Source: Candidatus Omnitrophota bacterium (GTDB lineage Bacteria; Omnitrophota; Gorgyraeia; JABMRG01). From it: a stretch of 64,000 nucleotides of DNA. Below, in pieces: positions 1-10,062 of the stretch. Every line of letters begins with the position of its first letter. Position 1 is the first letter of the stretch. Position numbers and translations under genes: made by a program. The notes under the pieces are model-generated. The model worked only from the letters and a program-made list of their open reading frames with translations, had not been told where the DNA came from and did not search any database. The stretch lies in NCBI GenBank assembly GCA_030593065.1, contig JAUVHV010000006.1:1-64000 (forward strand). Direction: 5' to 3'.

Positions 1-198
1 TGAAAATTTACTGCCAGGCTTGAGCAAAATACCTCTTATCGCCTCACCGAATTTCGTGCTTCCCGGATCCCATATATGCGTTACCTTGTAACCCTTCTTC
101 CTTAAGAAAGTTGTAAGCAGCCTCGATTGAGTAGATTTACCACTTCCTTCAGGGCCTTCAAGCGTAATAAATAGTCCTTTTTTCAAAGCTTTCGCCAT
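1..198 (-). CDS. tmk: Thymidylate kinase (dTMP kinase), N-terminal 66 residues only
   Basis: The gene starts at the ATG complementary to 196-198 and runs off the left edge. Translation gives a short basic start, a beta strand and the P-loop EGPEGSGKSTQ at residues 14-24, typical of dTMP kinase, which phosphorylates dTMP to dTDP in the cytoplasm. It overlaps the end of cysS by 16 nt, so the two are probably translated from one mRNA. The loop that normally reads TREPGGT is IWDPGSTKFGEAIR here (residues 42-55), so the usual Arg and Glu are changed. The rest of the enzyme lies outside the window. The family call is firm; whether activity is normal cannot be judged. Confidence 0.85.
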   Translation of the reverse strand, partial: MAKALKKGLFITLEGPEGSGKSTQSRLLTTFLRKKGYKVTHIWDPGSTKFGEAIRGILLKPGSKFS

Positions 199-1643
199 AA
201 TGTTCCTCTTTTTGTATCTTCTATCGCTATGCCCTTTTTCTGTAATTGCTCTCTTATGGTATCCGCTTTCTTAAAATCTTTATTCTTGCGGGCAATATTT
301 CTCTCTTTGATTTTTAATTCAGCATAATCTGATATTTTTGCCTTTTCCCTTTTAATCGAAGATAAGCCAAAAATACTTGTAAGTTCAATTATTGTATCCA
401 GGGCATGATCAAAACAATCGCTTTCTATTAATACCGGTCCGGATGTATTATCAGTTACTAGTGCCTTTATATTAAAAATGGCGGCTAAAGCGGCCGCTGC
501 ATTAAAATCATCATCCATCGATTGAATAAACCGGCTCTTTCGCTTATCTATTTCCCGCATAAATTCCTTGGACTTTTTTGGGCCTTGTCTCTTTTGCCGT
601 TGGCTAGGCCCTTCTCCCCAATCCGGACGATTCATACGCTCAATAAGGCCTTCTATTCTTTTAATAAAAATCTTTAAGCCATTTAAAGCTTGCTTTGCCT
701 CTTCCATCTTCTTTTCTGAAAAATCAATAGAACTTGAATAGTGCGCCTGCAGATAAAATATCTTAAGCGCGTCTACGGGGTATCTCTTTAAAGCATCCTT
801 AATAGTTATAAAGTTACCCATAGACTTTGCCATCTTCTGATTCTCTATTGTCAGGAGCCCATGATGTATCCAGTACTTCGCAAAAGGCTTGCCTGTCCTG
901 GCTTCTGCCTGAGCAATCTCATTCTCATGATGAGGAAATATAAGGTCTCTTCCCCCCGCGTGTATATCTAAGGTATCCACATTTAGAAACTTCTGGCTCA
1001 TTACAGAACACTCTATGTGCCAGCCCGGCCTCCCTTTTGACCATGGGCTATCCCACCGGGGTTCATTCTCTTTCGACTTTTTCCATAACGCGAAATCGAG
1101 CGCATCTTTTTTTTTCTCATCAGGTAATATCCTCACCCCTTCACGCATTTTATCTATATTCTGGCCTGATAATTTGCCGTATTCCTTAAATTTACGCAGA
1201 TCAAAATATACATCGCCGCCTGCCTCATAGGCATAACCTTTATCAATAAGTACTGCTATATATCTAATCATGTCAGGAATATTCTTTGTAGCCCTGGGCT
1301 CTTCGCCATCTTTATCGAGTAGACCCTCACATACACCAAGGCCCTTAAGATCTTCCCTGTAGCTTACAATGTATTTATCTACAAGCTCCCTCCACCCTGT
1401 CTTAAGTTCATTTGCGCGGTTGATTATCTTGTCATCGATATCCGTTATATTACGTACAAAATTGACCTTATAACCCTTGTATTCCAGATACCGCCTCATC
1501 ATATCAAATATATATAGGCTTCGCGCATGGCCGATATGACAATCATCATAAACAGTAACACCGCACGTATAGATATTGACTATTCCCGGACCGATGGGCT
1601 CAAACTCTTCTTTTCTCTTTGTAAGTGAATTATATATCTTCAT
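183..1643 (-). CDS. cysS: Cysteinyl-tRNA synthetase
   Basis: A class I aminoacyl-tRNA synthetase that charges tRNA-Cys. From the ATG at 1643 the protein has 486 residues, a normal length. Cys27 in YTCGVTVYD is a zinc ligand, the HIGH motif is at residues 36-39 (CHIGHARS), the HHENE zinc segment follows later, and the KMSKS loop reads KMAKSMGN. A longer frame from a TTG at 1679 adds 12 residues without family support. The ribosome site before 1643 is weak. Upstream is a serine acetyltransferase gene, so cysteine synthesis and charging are next to each other in one run. Confidence 0.95.
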   Translation of the reverse strand: MKIYNSLTKRKEEFEPIGPGIVNIYTCGVTVYDDCHIGHARSLYIFDMMRRYLEYKGYKVNFVRNITDIDDKIINRANELKTGWRELVDKYIVSYREDLKGLGVCEGLLDKDGEEPRATKNIPDMIRYIAVLIDKGYAYEAGGDVYFDLRKFKEYGKLSGQNIDKMREGVRILPDEKKKDALDFALWKKSKENEPRWDSPWSKGRPGWHIECSVMSQKFLNVDTLDIHAGGRDLIFPHHENEIAQAEARTGKPFAKYWIHHGLLTIENQKMAKSMGNFITIKDALKRYPVDALKIFYLQAHYSSSIDFSEKKMEEAKQALNGLKIFIKRIEGLIERMNRPDWGEGPSQRQKRQGPKKSKEFMREIDKRKSRFIQSMDDDFNAAAALAAIFNIKALVTDNTSGPVLIESDCFDHALDTIIELTSIFGLSSIKREKAKISDYAELKIKERNIARKNKDFKKADTIREQLQKKGIAIEDTKRGTLWRKL

Positions 1644-1690
1644 AAGAAAGACTTTCGCGTTTCCCATGTAAGCTACCAAAAATCTGCATG

Positions 1691-2350
1691 TTACTTGCTC
1701 TCAAGCTCTCTGATTCTCTTCTCAAGAGCCTCCATGGACTGCTTGATAGGATCAAGCACATGAGTATGGCTTAATGTACTGTCTATCTTCTTGCCATCCT
1801 GCTTGGTTATCCTGCCAGGCACGCCTACTACCGTAGAGTTAGGGGGGACATCATTTAGCACAACCGCGTTAGCACCTATATACGAATTATCTCCTATTGT
1901 AATATTACCGAGTATCTTAGCGCCTGTGCCGATTACAACATTATTTTCTACGTTGGGATGGCGTTTTCCCCTCTCTTTTCCTGTTCCTCCGAGAGTAACG
2001 CCCTGGAAAAGTGTTACATTATCACCTATGATTGTTGTCTCACCTATTACCACACCCGTACCATGATCTATGAAAAAACCTTTCCCGATATTAGCTCCCG
2101 GGTGGATCTCTATACCTGTAAGCGTGCGGCCAACTTGCGATATAATTCTTGGTAAAATAGGTATCCTGGCCTTGAAAAAAAAGTGGGCTATCCTGTAAAG
2201 GATTACCGCGTGAAGCCCCGCGTATGTTAATAATACCTCAATATAGTTTGTAGCGGCAGGGTCCCTCTCATATATAGCTTTCAATTCCCTGCGATGCAGA
2301 AACGCTATTATAGCTAAAGATATGATTATCAATGTCATTACTATATACAT
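1691..2350 (-). CDS. cysE: Serine O-acetyltransferase (CysE/EpsC type) with N-terminal membrane segment
   Basis: Makes O-acetylserine from serine and acetyl-CoA, the first step of cysteine synthesis. The ATG at 2350 is preceded by a strong AGGAGG site 8 nt away, giving 219 residues. The C-terminal half shows left-handed beta-helix hexapeptide repeats and the family signature [17 protein letters not shown], then [20 protein letters not shown]. The first 20 residues ([20 protein letters not shown]) form a probable membrane anchor, which ordinary soluble CysE lacks. The last 30 residues look like a short coiled coil. It starts 13 nt after ispF ends. A different acyl acceptor is possible but the signature favours serine. 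Confidence 0.85.
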   Translation of the reverse strand: MYIVMTLIIISLAIIAFLHRRELKAIYERDPAATNYIEVLLTYAGLHAVILYRIAHFFFKARIPILPRIISQVGRTLTGIEIHPGANIGKGFFIDHGTGVVIGETTIIGDNVTLFQGVTLGGTGKERGKRHPNVENNVVIGTGAKILGNITIGDNSYIGANAVVLNDVPPNSTVVGVPGRITKQDGKKIDSTLSHTHVLDPIKQSMEALEKRIRELESK

Positions 2351-2363
2351 AGCTATCTCCTCC

Positions 2364-2834
2364 TTATCTATTTTCCACAAGAACAACAGCATAACTTGAT
2401 ATGGTATCAGTGGATGTCTTCTCTGTACTCTTTGCCTTTATATTTATTTTTTCTTTCTCTATGCGCAGGATCTCAGATATAGATATTTGTATCTTTCGCT
2501 TGTACTTTTCAAGCCTGGGCTCATCACATACAACAATAGTGTCTATATTTACTATTTTGCACCCCACCGTATCTGCCATAGCTTTATAGGCCCTTTGTAA
2601 AAGTATAGCGCTTTTTATATCCTTAAATTCAGCAGCTGTGTCAGGAAAGCAAGTGCCGATATCACCGCCGCCGCATGCGCCTAATATTGCGTCACATATA
2701 GCATGCAGGAGTACGTCTCCGTCAGAATAGCCGAGAAGCCCTCTTGCGCAAGGTATCTTGATACCTCCTAAAAAAAGTTCTCTTTTTTCAACAAGCCTGT
2801 GGATATCGTATCCTATTCCTATTCGCATACTCAT
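2364..2834 (-). CDS. ispF: 2-C-methyl-D-erythritol 2,4-cyclodiphosphate synthase
   Basis: A 156-residue enzyme of the MEP isoprenoid pathway that cyclises CDP-methylerythritol phosphate. Metal ligands are seen in GYDIH (Asp and His near residues 9-11) and in [10 protein letters not shown] (His43); GDIGTCFPD and [10 protein letters not shown] are also present. The segment after STEK, usually LGFTGRGEGI, is replaced by [12 protein letters not shown], so one conserved loop is divergent. The start ATG overlaps the ispD stop as ATGA, so the genes are translationally coupled. A second in-frame ATG two codons later is possible. Confidence 0.92.
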   Translation of the reverse strand: MSMRIGIGYDIHRLVEKRELFLGGIKIPCARGLLGYSDGDVLLHAICDAILGACGGGDIGTCFPDTAAEFKDIKSAILLQRAYKAMADTVGCKIVNIDTIVVCDEPRLEKYKRKIQISISEILRIEKEKINIKAKSTEKTSTDTISSYAVVLVENR

Positions 2835-3583
2835 ATATTACCTTTACCCCTACCTTTAGCTTTTAGAATCGCCTCTGCTATAAACATATCTTCAGGTGTA
2901 GTTATCTTTATATTATTATAACTCCCCTCTACTATCTTTATTTTTCTGCCCATTGCCTCGAGAAGAGCTGTATCATCTGTAAAATGGTCATAACTTTTAC
3001 GTAATTTTTTATAAGCATCTACGAGTATCTCTCTCTTAAATACCTGGGGCGTCTGCGCCTCCCATAATAGGTGCCTTCTAAGCGTCTTTTTAACAAACTT
3101 ATTTTTATCCGCCTCTTTTATCGTAGGCTTTACCCTAACAGCGGAAAGGGAAACTCCATATCTTTGGGCTGTGTTCAGGCAAACCCTTATCATAGCAGGT
3201 GTTAAGAAAGGGCGCGCGCAATCATGTATAAATACAAAATCTATGTCAGCGCTAATACTTAAGATGCCCTTCCTTACTGAACCTGCACGTGAGCTGCTGC
3301 CACATACAACCTCCCTTACCTTCTTAAATCCTTCTCTTTTTATTAATCTCTCTATTTTTGGTATACTCTTTTTTGATGCCGGAATTACTATCTCAGAAAT
3401 AAGATCAGACTTCTCAAGGGCTATAAGCGGATATAATATAATCTCTCTGCCACAGAGTTTAATAAAAGGCTTCTCTGTCTTTGAGAGCATTCTACTTCCA
3501 GTACCCGCGGAAGGGACTATTGCAGCTACTTTTGCCTTGAATAAAATTTTGGATTTTTTCTTATTAGGAATTTGAGCCGCCAT
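2831..3583 (-). CDS. ispD: 2-C-methyl-D-erythritol 4-phosphate cytidylyltransferase
   Basis: Transfers CMP to methylerythritol phosphate in the MEP pathway. The 250-residue protein carries the nucleotidyltransferase P-loop PSAGTGSRM near residue 24, the KPF that follows, [34 protein letters not shown] and NIKITTPED, in family order. The start at 3583 overlaps the end of the upstream PIN-domain gene by 20 nt. The C-terminus ends with basic residues and overlaps ispF. The N-terminus carries a lysine-rich extension of about 15 residues that is not part of the fold. Confidence 0.93.
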   Translation of the reverse strand: MAAQIPNKKKSKILFKAKVAAIVPSAGTGSRMLSKTEKPFIKLCGREIILYPLIALEKSDLISEIVIPASKKSIPKIERLIKREGFKKVREVVCGSSSRAGSVRKGILSISADIDFVFIHDCARPFLTPAMIRVCLNTAQRYGVSLSAVRVKPTIKEADKNKFVKKTLRRHLLWEAQTPQVFKREILVDAYKKLRKSYDHFTDDTALLEAMGRKIKIVEGSYNNIKITTPEDMFIAEAILKAKGRGKGNI

Positions 3584-4583
3584 TTATAGCCCTTGCAAAT
3601 ATCATGCGCCCTGCCGCAGTCTGTAATATACTGGTTACCGCTACTTTCTTCCTTTGGCCTATGAGCTGTCTTCCGCCTTCAACTACAATCATTGTCCCGT
3701 CATCCAGATAACCTATGCCCTGATTATGCTCTTTACCCTCTTTTACAACCTTTACCTCTACCACTTCGCCGGGGAGCATAACAGGCTTGAGAGCGTTACT
3801 GAGCTCATTGATATTAAGCACTTGCACGCCCTGCAATTCAGCCACCTTATTAAGATTGTAATCATTTGTAAAGACACGGCCGCTTAATAGCTTTGCCAGC
3901 TTTACCAGTTTGGCATCTGTCTCGGCTATATCAGGAAAATCTTCTTCATGTATCTTTACATCCATATTAGTGCTCTTCTGCATCTGGTTCAGGATATCGA
4001 GGCCTCTGCGTCCGCGATTCCGTTTCAATGAATCCGAGGAATCCGCTACCTGCTGCAACTCGCTTAACACAAAACGCGGAACTATGAACCTTCCGCCAAT
4101 AAACCCGGTTTTACAAAGGTCTATTATCCTGCCGTCTATTATAACACTGGTATCTATAATCGTTATATCATCACTCCTATCCTGCCTGGTAAATTTTACA
4201 TAGGGTATAATAAGGTTGAACTCGTCCTTTCCTCTTATCGCAAGCGTCATGCCAAAATAGCAGAAAATCAAGGTTAGCACTACCTGCATAACGAGCGCCA
4301 GCGTCTCATTCATCTGGTTTATAGACTGAAGAATAAAAGAATCTGTTATAAGTTTTGCCATTAAAAGGCCGAATACAAGCCCAAAGACACCCGCGGAAAG
4401 CCCGCTTAATGATACCTTCCTCATGCTGAATTCCGCTAGTATTATTATAAGCGATATTAAAAAGCCTATCGCTGCCGCTGATAAAGGCCAGTAAGGATTA
4501 AACGTGGTTAGCAATATACCTATTTGATATCCTACTATCGTACTTATTACTACAAAAAATGTTCTAATAAAAGTTAACGTCAT
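3564..4583 (-). CDS. Membrane-anchored PIN-TRAM domain protein (YacL-like)
   Basis: 339 residues: four predicted membrane helices in the first 120, then a PIN nuclease-like domain (about 140-260) with the acidic residues expected for metal binding ([34 protein letters not shown]), then a C-terminal TRAM RNA-binding domain ([21 protein letters not shown]). This is the domain order of Bacillus YacL and relatives, which commonly lie next to ispD and radA, as here. The substrate of the PIN domain is not established; an RNA is likely. The gene lies between radA and ispD with a 43-nt gap upstream. Confidence 0.88.
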   Translation of the reverse strand: MTLTFIRTFFVVISTIVGYQIGILLTTFNPYWPLSAAAIGFLISLIIILAEFSMRKVSLSGLSAGVFGLVFGLLMAKLITDSFILQSINQMNETLALVMQVVLTLIFCYFGMTLAIRGKDEFNLIIPYVKFTRQDRSDDITIIDTSVIIDGRIIDLCKTGFIGGRFIVPRFVLSELQQVADSSDSLKRNRGRRGLDILNQMQKSTNMDVKIHEEDFPDIAETDAKLVKLAKLLSGRVFTNDYNLNKVAELQGVQVLNINELSNALKPVMLPGEVVEVKVVKEGKEHNQGIGYLDDGTMIVVEGGRQLIGQRKKVAVTSILQTAAGRMIFARAINGGSNS

Positions 4584-4626
4584 CTCTCTTTCTCCTTAAA
4601 TGAGGGTACCCCTCTTCCTGCTATAT

Positions 4627-5994
4627 TTAGATAAATAACTCCTCAAATGCCTGGGAAACATTACCGACACCTATCAATTCTATTCCCGTAATATTCTTTA
4701 AACTCTTATAATCAGATGCGGGAATAATACATTTTTTATAACCTAATCTTTTTGCCTCATTAACCCTTGCCCTTACTTGCGATATTCCGCGCACTTCGGA
4801 TGTAAGGCCCACTTCTCCCATAATAACTGTATCCTGACGAACAGGCCTCTCCTTGAAACTTGAAGATATAGCAACAGATACAGCCAGATCAGAAGCAGGT
4901 TCATTAACCTTGACCCCACCGGCTACGTTTAAGTATATATCCTGATTAGCAAGATTGAGCCCAACATTCTTCTGCAGTCCCGCTATGAGCAGTATCATCC
5001 TGTTTAGGTCAAAGCCCATAGAGCGTTGTCTTGCCATGCCGAAACCCGAAGCAGTCACCAGTGCCTGTATCTCCACTAGAAATGGGCGGGTACCTTCAAT
5101 TACAGTTGTTATAGAGGATCCGGGTAATGGGTTATTTTTATGTAAGATAAAAATACCTGATGGATCTTTCACCTCCTTTAAACCATCCTGTTCCATACTG
5201 AATATTCCCACTTCATCTGTTGTGCCAAAACGATTTTTTATAGCCCTTAAGATGCGCAGTGGCGACTCTTTCTGCCCTTCAAAATATATTACGGAATCCA
5301 CTATATGTTCAAGCACTTTTGGGCCCGCAATAACCCCATCTTTAGTAATATGGCCTATAAAAAATACTGATACACCGATAGATTTCGCAAGCGCGGTCAA
5401 CATGCCCGCAGACTCTTTTATCTGAGTAACAGTACCCGCATTCTGTGAAAACTGCGGGTTATATACAGTCTGTATAGAATCTATTACAGCCATATAAGGT
5501 TTTAGCTCTTTTATATATTTTATAATACGTACAAGATCGGTCTCGTTAACAATGTACAGGTTATCCGAAGAAAGCCCAAGTCTTTTCGCACGAAGCTTTA
5601 TCTGGCTCAAAGACTCTTCTCCGCTTACATAGAGTACTCTCCTCTCTTTGCTTATTATGTTCGATACCTGCAGCATCAAAGTAGATTTTCCTATACCAGG
5701 TTCACCCCCTACGAGTACAGCGCTTCCTTCTACAAGCCCCCCTCCTAATACACGGTCCAATTCACTTATCCGGGTATTCGTCCTTAGTAGGCCTTTCAGC
5801 TCTATAGCAGACAACTTTTGCGGAGCATTGGATGATAAAATATCAGCTATTATAGACCTGCTCGCCCTTTCACTATTGTTATCAAAGCTTTCCTCTATGA
5901 AAGAATTCCACTTATCGCATTCTGGACATCTGCCAAGCCATTTTGGGCTTTGATATCCGCAACTCTGACATGTAAAGACTGTTTTTGTCTGCAT
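4627..5994 (-). CDS. radA: DNA repair protein RadA (Sms)
   Basis: A 455-residue RecA-like ATPase with a role in recombination and branch migration. Domains in order: an N-terminal four-cysteine zinc finger (CQSCGYQSPKWLGRCPEC, residues 9-26), the RecA fold with Walker A GGEPGIGKSTL near residue 97, the RadA-specific KNRFG motif (KNRFGTTDE), and a C-terminal Lon-protease-like domain (EPASDLAVSVAISSS). Length is normal. Two polar segments of no clear function surround it: the upstream gap of about 57 nt and the 43 nt before the PIN gene. Confidence 0.96.
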   Translation of the reverse strand: MQTKTVFTCQSCGYQSPKWLGRCPECDKWNSFIEESFDNNSERASRSIIADILSSNAPQKLSAIELKGLLRTNTRISELDRVLGGGLVEGSAVLVGGEPGIGKSTLMLQVSNIISKERRVLYVSGEESLSQIKLRAKRLGLSSDNLYIVNETDLVRIIKYIKELKPYMAVIDSIQTVYNPQFSQNAGTVTQIKESAGMLTALAKSIGVSVFFIGHITKDGVIAGPKVLEHIVDSVIYFEGQKESPLRILRAIKNRFGTTDEVGIFSMEQDGLKEVKDPSGIFILHKNNPLPGSSITTVIEGTRPFLVEIQALVTASGFGMARQRSMGFDLNRMILLIAGLQKNVGLNLANQDIYLNVAGGVKVNEPASDLAVSVAISSSFKERPVRQDTVIMGEVGLTSEVRGISQVRARVNEAKRLGYKKCIIPASDYKSLKNITGIELIGVGNVSQAFEELFI

Positions 5995-6051
5995 AATTCG
6001 GTTTTAGGCTTAGGGTACCTGTTTTAGATCTAGGTTATATTGTTCTTCTGT

Positions 6052-6729
6052 CTACGTGGGGCCAAAATTGGTTTTTGTAGATTCCACTTTTACGTCCTCT
6101 GTCTTTTTCCTTGCGCGTTTAGGCCCGCCGAGTAACTTCCATGGATGGGCCTTGACATCCTTTATAATAGCCTCTATGTCTTTATAAAGCGCGTCATCAA
6201 ATATCAACCTACCCACTGTTCCATCACCGCTCTTTATCTGCTTGAGTATAGCATCCATTGAATCGATTGCCTTCTCGAGTTTTAAAGCTATATCATAACC
6301 CTTCTTCGTTATCTGCTCTACAGAGACAGAATCATACCCCATAATTGTATCTCCATTTGCCATAAACGCTGTACCAGGAGTACCGGGAACAATCTCTACA
6401 TACTTTTCCCCAATAAGCCCTAAGGTATTAATAATTATCTGCGCGTCCTTTTCTACCTTAGCGTCATTAGTAAGCCAAAGCTTTAGCTTTACAACTGTCT
6501 TATTGTCTTTATCCTTAAAAACGCTTGCCTCTTTTACCTCCCCTACTTCAATACCGGCGAGCCTTACCGGAGCTGATCTCTTAACACCGTTAGCAAAACC
6601 TAAGGTTGCGTATATATTATATCCCGGCTTAAAAAAGAAATCATTTATCGAGAATGTTATAATCGTAAGAAGAATAAGCCCTATAGATATAAACAAGCCT
6701 ATCTTAATATCAAACTCCATAGATTTCAT
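6052..6729 (-). CDS. mlaD: MlaD-family MCE-domain lipid-transport protein (locus 1)
   Basis: 225 residues: one N-terminal membrane helix (about 9-28), one MCE domain (about 35-115, with RSAPVRLAGIEVGEV and the GLIGEKYVEI strand), then a helical tail with low-complexity lysines at the end. MCE proteins form hexameric rings that bind phospholipid between the inner-membrane permease and the periplasm. AGGAGG precedes the ATG at 6729 by 4 nt. It follows mlaF by 12 nt and completes an E-F-D set. A second copy of the set is at 58649-61042. Confidence 0.9.
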   Translation of the reverse strand: MKSMEFDIKIGLFISIGLILLTIITFSINDFFFKPGYNIYATLGFANGVKRSAPVRLAGIEVGEVKEASVFKDKDNKTVVKLKLWLTNDAKVEKDAQIIINTLGLIGEKYVEIVPGTPGTAFMANGDTIMGYDSVSVEQITKKGYDIALKLEKAIDSMDAILKQIKSGDGTVGRLIFDDALYKDIEAIIKDVKAHPWKLLGGPKRARKKTEDVKVESTKTNFGPT

Positions 6730-6741
6730 GCTACCTCCTAT

Positions 6742-7515
6742 TTAAACTAGTACGTTATGATTAAAACTCTCACCTTCTGTAATAGGCCCTTTGGCAGCAC
6801 CTGTTATAAACTGCTTTACTGTCAAATTATTCGTATTCTTTATCTCATCCGGGCTGCCTTCCTCAATTATCTTTCCGTCATAAAGCATGGCTATCCTGCT
6901 GCCAATCTTATAAGCACTGACCATATCATGGGTAACTACAATAGAGGTAACCTCGAGTTTGTCATGTAACCTGATAATCAACTCATTAACAGCATCTGCC
7001 ATAATAGGGTCTACCCCTGTCGTAGGCTCATCATAAAGTATTATTTTAGGCCTCATAGCAATAGCCCTCGCAAGGCCCACTCTTTTTCGCATACCACCTG
7101 AAAGCTCTGACGGCATCAGTTCCTCTATACCGTATAAACCTACCAGCGAAAGCGCCTCTTTTATCCTCTTTGCTATTGTCTGGGAACCGAGATCCGTATG
7201 TTCAATAAGATTAAAACCGACATTCTCAGCTACTGTCAATGAATCAAATAGCGCCGAGCCCTGAAAAAGCATACCAAATGTCATTCTCAAAGCACTTAGA
7301 GCGTTACCTGCCATCTTAGTTACATCCTGCCCATCAATTATTACCTGCCCTGTTTCAGGCTTTAATATACCTATAATGTTCTTTAATAAAACACTTTTGC
7401 CGCATCCTGAACAACCGATTATTACCTGCGTTACCCCCATACCGATACTCAGATTCAAACCTTTCAGTACCTGGTTATCTCCAAATGTCTTATATAAATT
7501 TATCACATCTATCAT
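6742..7515 (-). CDS. mlaF: MlaF-family ABC transporter ATPase (locus 1)
   Basis: 257-residue ATP-binding subunit of the lipid transporter. Walker A is GCSGCGKSVLLKN, the Q-loop lies in GMLFQGSALFDSLT, the signature is LSGGMRKRVGLARAIA and Walker B is ILYDEPTTGVDP, followed by the switch His in VVTHD. The short C-terminal segment ITGAAKGPI resembles the C-terminus known for MlaF. GGGAG precedes the start. It lies 13 nt from mlaE and 12 nt from mlaD, so the three are one operon unit. Confidence 0.95.
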   Translation of the reverse strand: MIDVINLYKTFGDNQVLKGLNLSIGMGVTQVIIGCSGCGKSVLLKNIIGILKPETGQVIIDGQDVTKMAGNALSALRMTFGMLFQGSALFDSLTVAENVGFNLIEHTDLGSQTIAKRIKEALSLVGLYGIEELMPSELSGGMRKRVGLARAIAMRPKIILYDEPTTGVDPIMADAVNELIIRLHDKLEVTSIVVTHDMVSAYKIGSRIAMLYDGKIIEEGSPDEIKNTNNLTVKQFITGAAKGPITEGESFNHNVLV

Positions 7516-7528
7516 TTCGCTCTTCTCC

Positions 7529-8317
7529 CTATTGTCCGATAAAATAGAATAGCGCTGTAATAAGGCAGTCCGCGGCTATTATCAACATAAATGACGTAAC
7601 AACACTCAATGTTGTAGAACGGCCTACGCCTTCTGCTCCACCAGATGTTCTAAAACCCTCATAACAGCTTATTATAGATATAATTATCGCGAAGATAACA
7701 CTCTTTAACAAACCCGTATAAAGATCTTTAAGGCCCAACGGGTTAAAAGTCATATTGAGATACATGTTAGAAGCTATGTGAAGTTTAAAAACTCCCACAA
7801 TATACCCCCCGAACATACCTACAAAATCCGCATAGATTGTAAGGATAGGCAGCATAATAACAAGTGCCAGAAATCGGGGTACAACAAGATATTTTATAGG
7901 ATTTGTAGCAAGGGTCTCCAGCGCGTCTATCTGCTCAGTAACTTTCATTGTGCCCAGTTCCGCTGTTATAGAAGCCCCGACTCTACCGGCAACAACAAGC
8001 GCTGTAAGCACAGGGCCTAACTCTCTTACCATAGAAAGCGCGACAAGGCTCGCTATATACATCTGCGCTGAGATGCGCTGCATCTGATGCGCGCTCTGCA
8101 GAGCCAGTACCATACCTGTAAACATCGATGTGAGAAAGACTATCGGCAGAGAGCTGACCCCAACCTTATACATCTGGTCCAACATCTGCCTTTTTCGAAA
8201 TGGTGGTATGAATATCCAGAAAATTGTCTCTATAAAAAGGATAACCATGCCCCCGATATATCGCATCAATGATTTAAATTTTGCTATAGGCTCATTAAAG
8301 CCCTTATTAAAAGACAT
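7529..8317 (-). CDS. mlaE: MlaE-family lipid ABC transporter permease (locus 1)
   Basis: 262 residues with five or so hydrophobic segments and the family core VALSMVRELGPVLTALVVAG, followed by GRVGASITAELGTMKVTEQIDAL. It is the inner-membrane permease that works with MlaF and MlaD. I chose the ATG at 8317 because GGAGG lies 8 nt before it; a GTG at 8326 falls inside that ribosome site. The gene begins only 14 nt after the TamB-like gene ends, which links the transporter to a likely bridge protein. Confidence 0.94.
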   Translation of the reverse strand: MSFNKGFNEPIAKFKSLMRYIGGMVILFIETIFWIFIPPFRKRQMLDQMYKVGVSSLPIVFLTSMFTGMVLALQSAHQMQRISAQMYIASLVALSMVRELGPVLTALVVAGRVGASITAELGTMKVTEQIDALETLATNPIKYLVVPRFLALVIMLPILTIYADFVGMFGGYIVGVFKLHIASNMYLNMTFNPLGLKDLYTGLLKSVIFAIIISIISCYEGFRTSGGAEGVGRSTTLSVVTSFMLIIAADCLITALFYFIGQ

Positions 8318-8331
8318 ATCTCTCACCTCCG

Positions 8332-10062
8332 CTAAAAACTGTATCTTTTTCTAAACCCTAGAAACTCCTCATCCTCTTTTGCCCTAAACTCAAAAATACT
8401 CTCATCATCAAGCAGGTCATACTCAAGCTGAAACTCATCCCTCGGCTGATCTATATTATATTTTGTCTCATCACCCATATAAGTCTTATATCCTACCCTG
8501 ACACCCCCGCTTAACATTTTCTTTAATGAGAACTCATCCTTCTCATCTACCTTTGTTATATCCCAACCCTCCCACTTGATGGTATTGCTATCCGTACTAA
8601 TCATAATATTCTCCAAAAAGTCCTTACCTCTAATCTGCCTTATATCTACCTCTCCGCTAAGGGTAAGAGACGAATCTCCATATACTATGCGTGAATCATA
8701 AATTCTTAAATATGGCCATGTTCCATCCCCATTAATCGACATGGTATCATAATCGATCACATCAAAATGCCCATCATCCACAACAAACTTTATACCTACA
8801 TTAGGTTTGCTCAGGAGCCCGTTAATCAGAATCTCTCCTGAAAGCTTTCCTGATATGCCCAGGTTCTCTTTATCGGAAATTAAAAAAGGTTTCTCCAGAT
8901 TGAAATCAGAAAAATTTATCTTTACCTGCGCCTTTCTGGGAGGTTTTATATTAAAATTGCCTGAAGCCGCGACTATATTACCTATTTTAAGATATATAAC
9001 CCTTATAGACTGCTTATCTATCAGGAACGATGATGCCACCTCATCAATCGGATAATAATTAAATATACTCGCTTCTGTATCTATGTCAATTAGAAAATGT
9101 GAGAAAGAACCACGCTTAAATACTACCTTGCCGATAAGATAAACTATATTCGAAAAATCAAACCCGCATATCTTAAGATGCCGGTTTTTAATATCGGCTT
9201 TAACAGTACCCCATTTTGAATAATCACCATTTATAAAAATCCTGCCATTATTCGGTATCAGGACCGTATTAAATGCTGCCTTTTCTGTATCAAACTCCGT
9301 ATCCATAGAAATAATATGATTAATATTTCCCTTTTCAGCTTCAATGCCCAGCCTCGAACCTATATTAAGCACGCCCTTCTCATAAATAAGATAACTATTA
9401 AAATGTATATCTTTAACAGACGGCCTTTCTATCTTGCCGCGCACATTCAGATTATCCAAAGAACCCCTTACACCTATTCTTATCTTTTCAAGAAGCGGCT
9501 TGTCTTTATCAAAGAACGGCCCTGCCTCTATTGAAAGCTTTAGCCTATAAGGCCGGCTTTCCGTTATAATCTCGCCTTCTATGTAGCTTAAGAGCTGGTC
9601 AAATACCCTGAAAGTAATCTTATCCAAAATAATCTTGCCCTGCCTGAGCCTTATTTTACCTTTTATCTGGCGGGATATAAGGGCGTTGTTCTCCAGCCTC
9701 AAAGAACCTTTTCCCAGTGTCATCACAGTTTCGATTTTATCTGTTGCCGACTTTTTTCCTGACATAATATCGAACAGGGAGTACTCTAATCTTGCTATAT
9801 CAAAATCGAGACTGTACTTTCCAAAATCAAATCTTAAACCCTTAAAGATTATCTTCTTAAACGGGTTCCCGCTTATCGCTCTTATGCTTACATCGGCCCC
9901 TGTCATATCAGAGAATGACTCCTCCAGGTTTTCCTTAAACATAGACCTGAATCTATCCTGCCTGGTATATATAAGAAAGAACATTAATGAAACAATAAGA
10001 ACAATCACCAGTATTATTATGATACCTACTCTCTTGCGAAGCAATGTAGCACCTTTAATCAA
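8332..10062 (-). CDS. TamB/AsmA-like membrane-anchored protein
   Basis: 576 residues with one N-terminal membrane helix (about 12-31) and then a long beta-rich periplasmic region. [19 protein letters not shown] and the repeated strand-turn-strand pattern resemble TamB/DUF490 and AsmA-like bridge proteins, which are thought to conduct phospholipid between membranes. The C-terminus ([20 protein letters not shown], then GFRKRYSF) ends in Phe, like TamB tails that meet the outer membrane. The first codon is a TTG overlapping the clpC stop; a TTG at 10044 with AAAGG before it is an alternative. It sits directly upstream of mlaEFD. The family is inferred from pattern only. Confidence 0.7.
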   Translation of the reverse strand: MIKGATLLRKRVGIIIILVIVLIVSLMFFLIYTRQDRFRSMFKENLEESFSDMTGADVSIRAISGNPFKKIIFKGLRFDFGKYSLDFDIARLEYSLFDIMSGKKSATDKIETVMTLGKGSLRLENNALISRQIKGKIRLRQGKIILDKITFRVFDQLLSYIEGEIITESRPYRLKLSIEAGPFFDKDKPLLEKIRIGVRGSLDNLNVRGKIERPSVKDIHFNSYLIYEKGVLNIGSRLGIEAEKGNINHIISMDTEFDTEKAAFNTVLIPNNGRIFINGDYSKWGTVKADIKNRHLKICGFDFSNIVYLIGKVVFKRGSFSHFLIDIDTEASIFNYYPIDEVASSFLIDKQSIRVIYLKIGNIVAASGNFNIKPPRKAQVKINFSDFNLEKPFLISDKENLGISGKLSGEILINGLLSKPNVGIKFVVDDGHFDVIDYDTMSINGDGTWPYLRIYDSRIVYGDSSLTLSGEVDIRQIRGKDFLENIMISTDSNTIKWEGWDITKVDEKDEFSLKKMLSGGVRVGYKTYMGDETKYNIDQPRDEFQLEYDLLDDESIFEFRAKEDEEFLGFRKRYSF

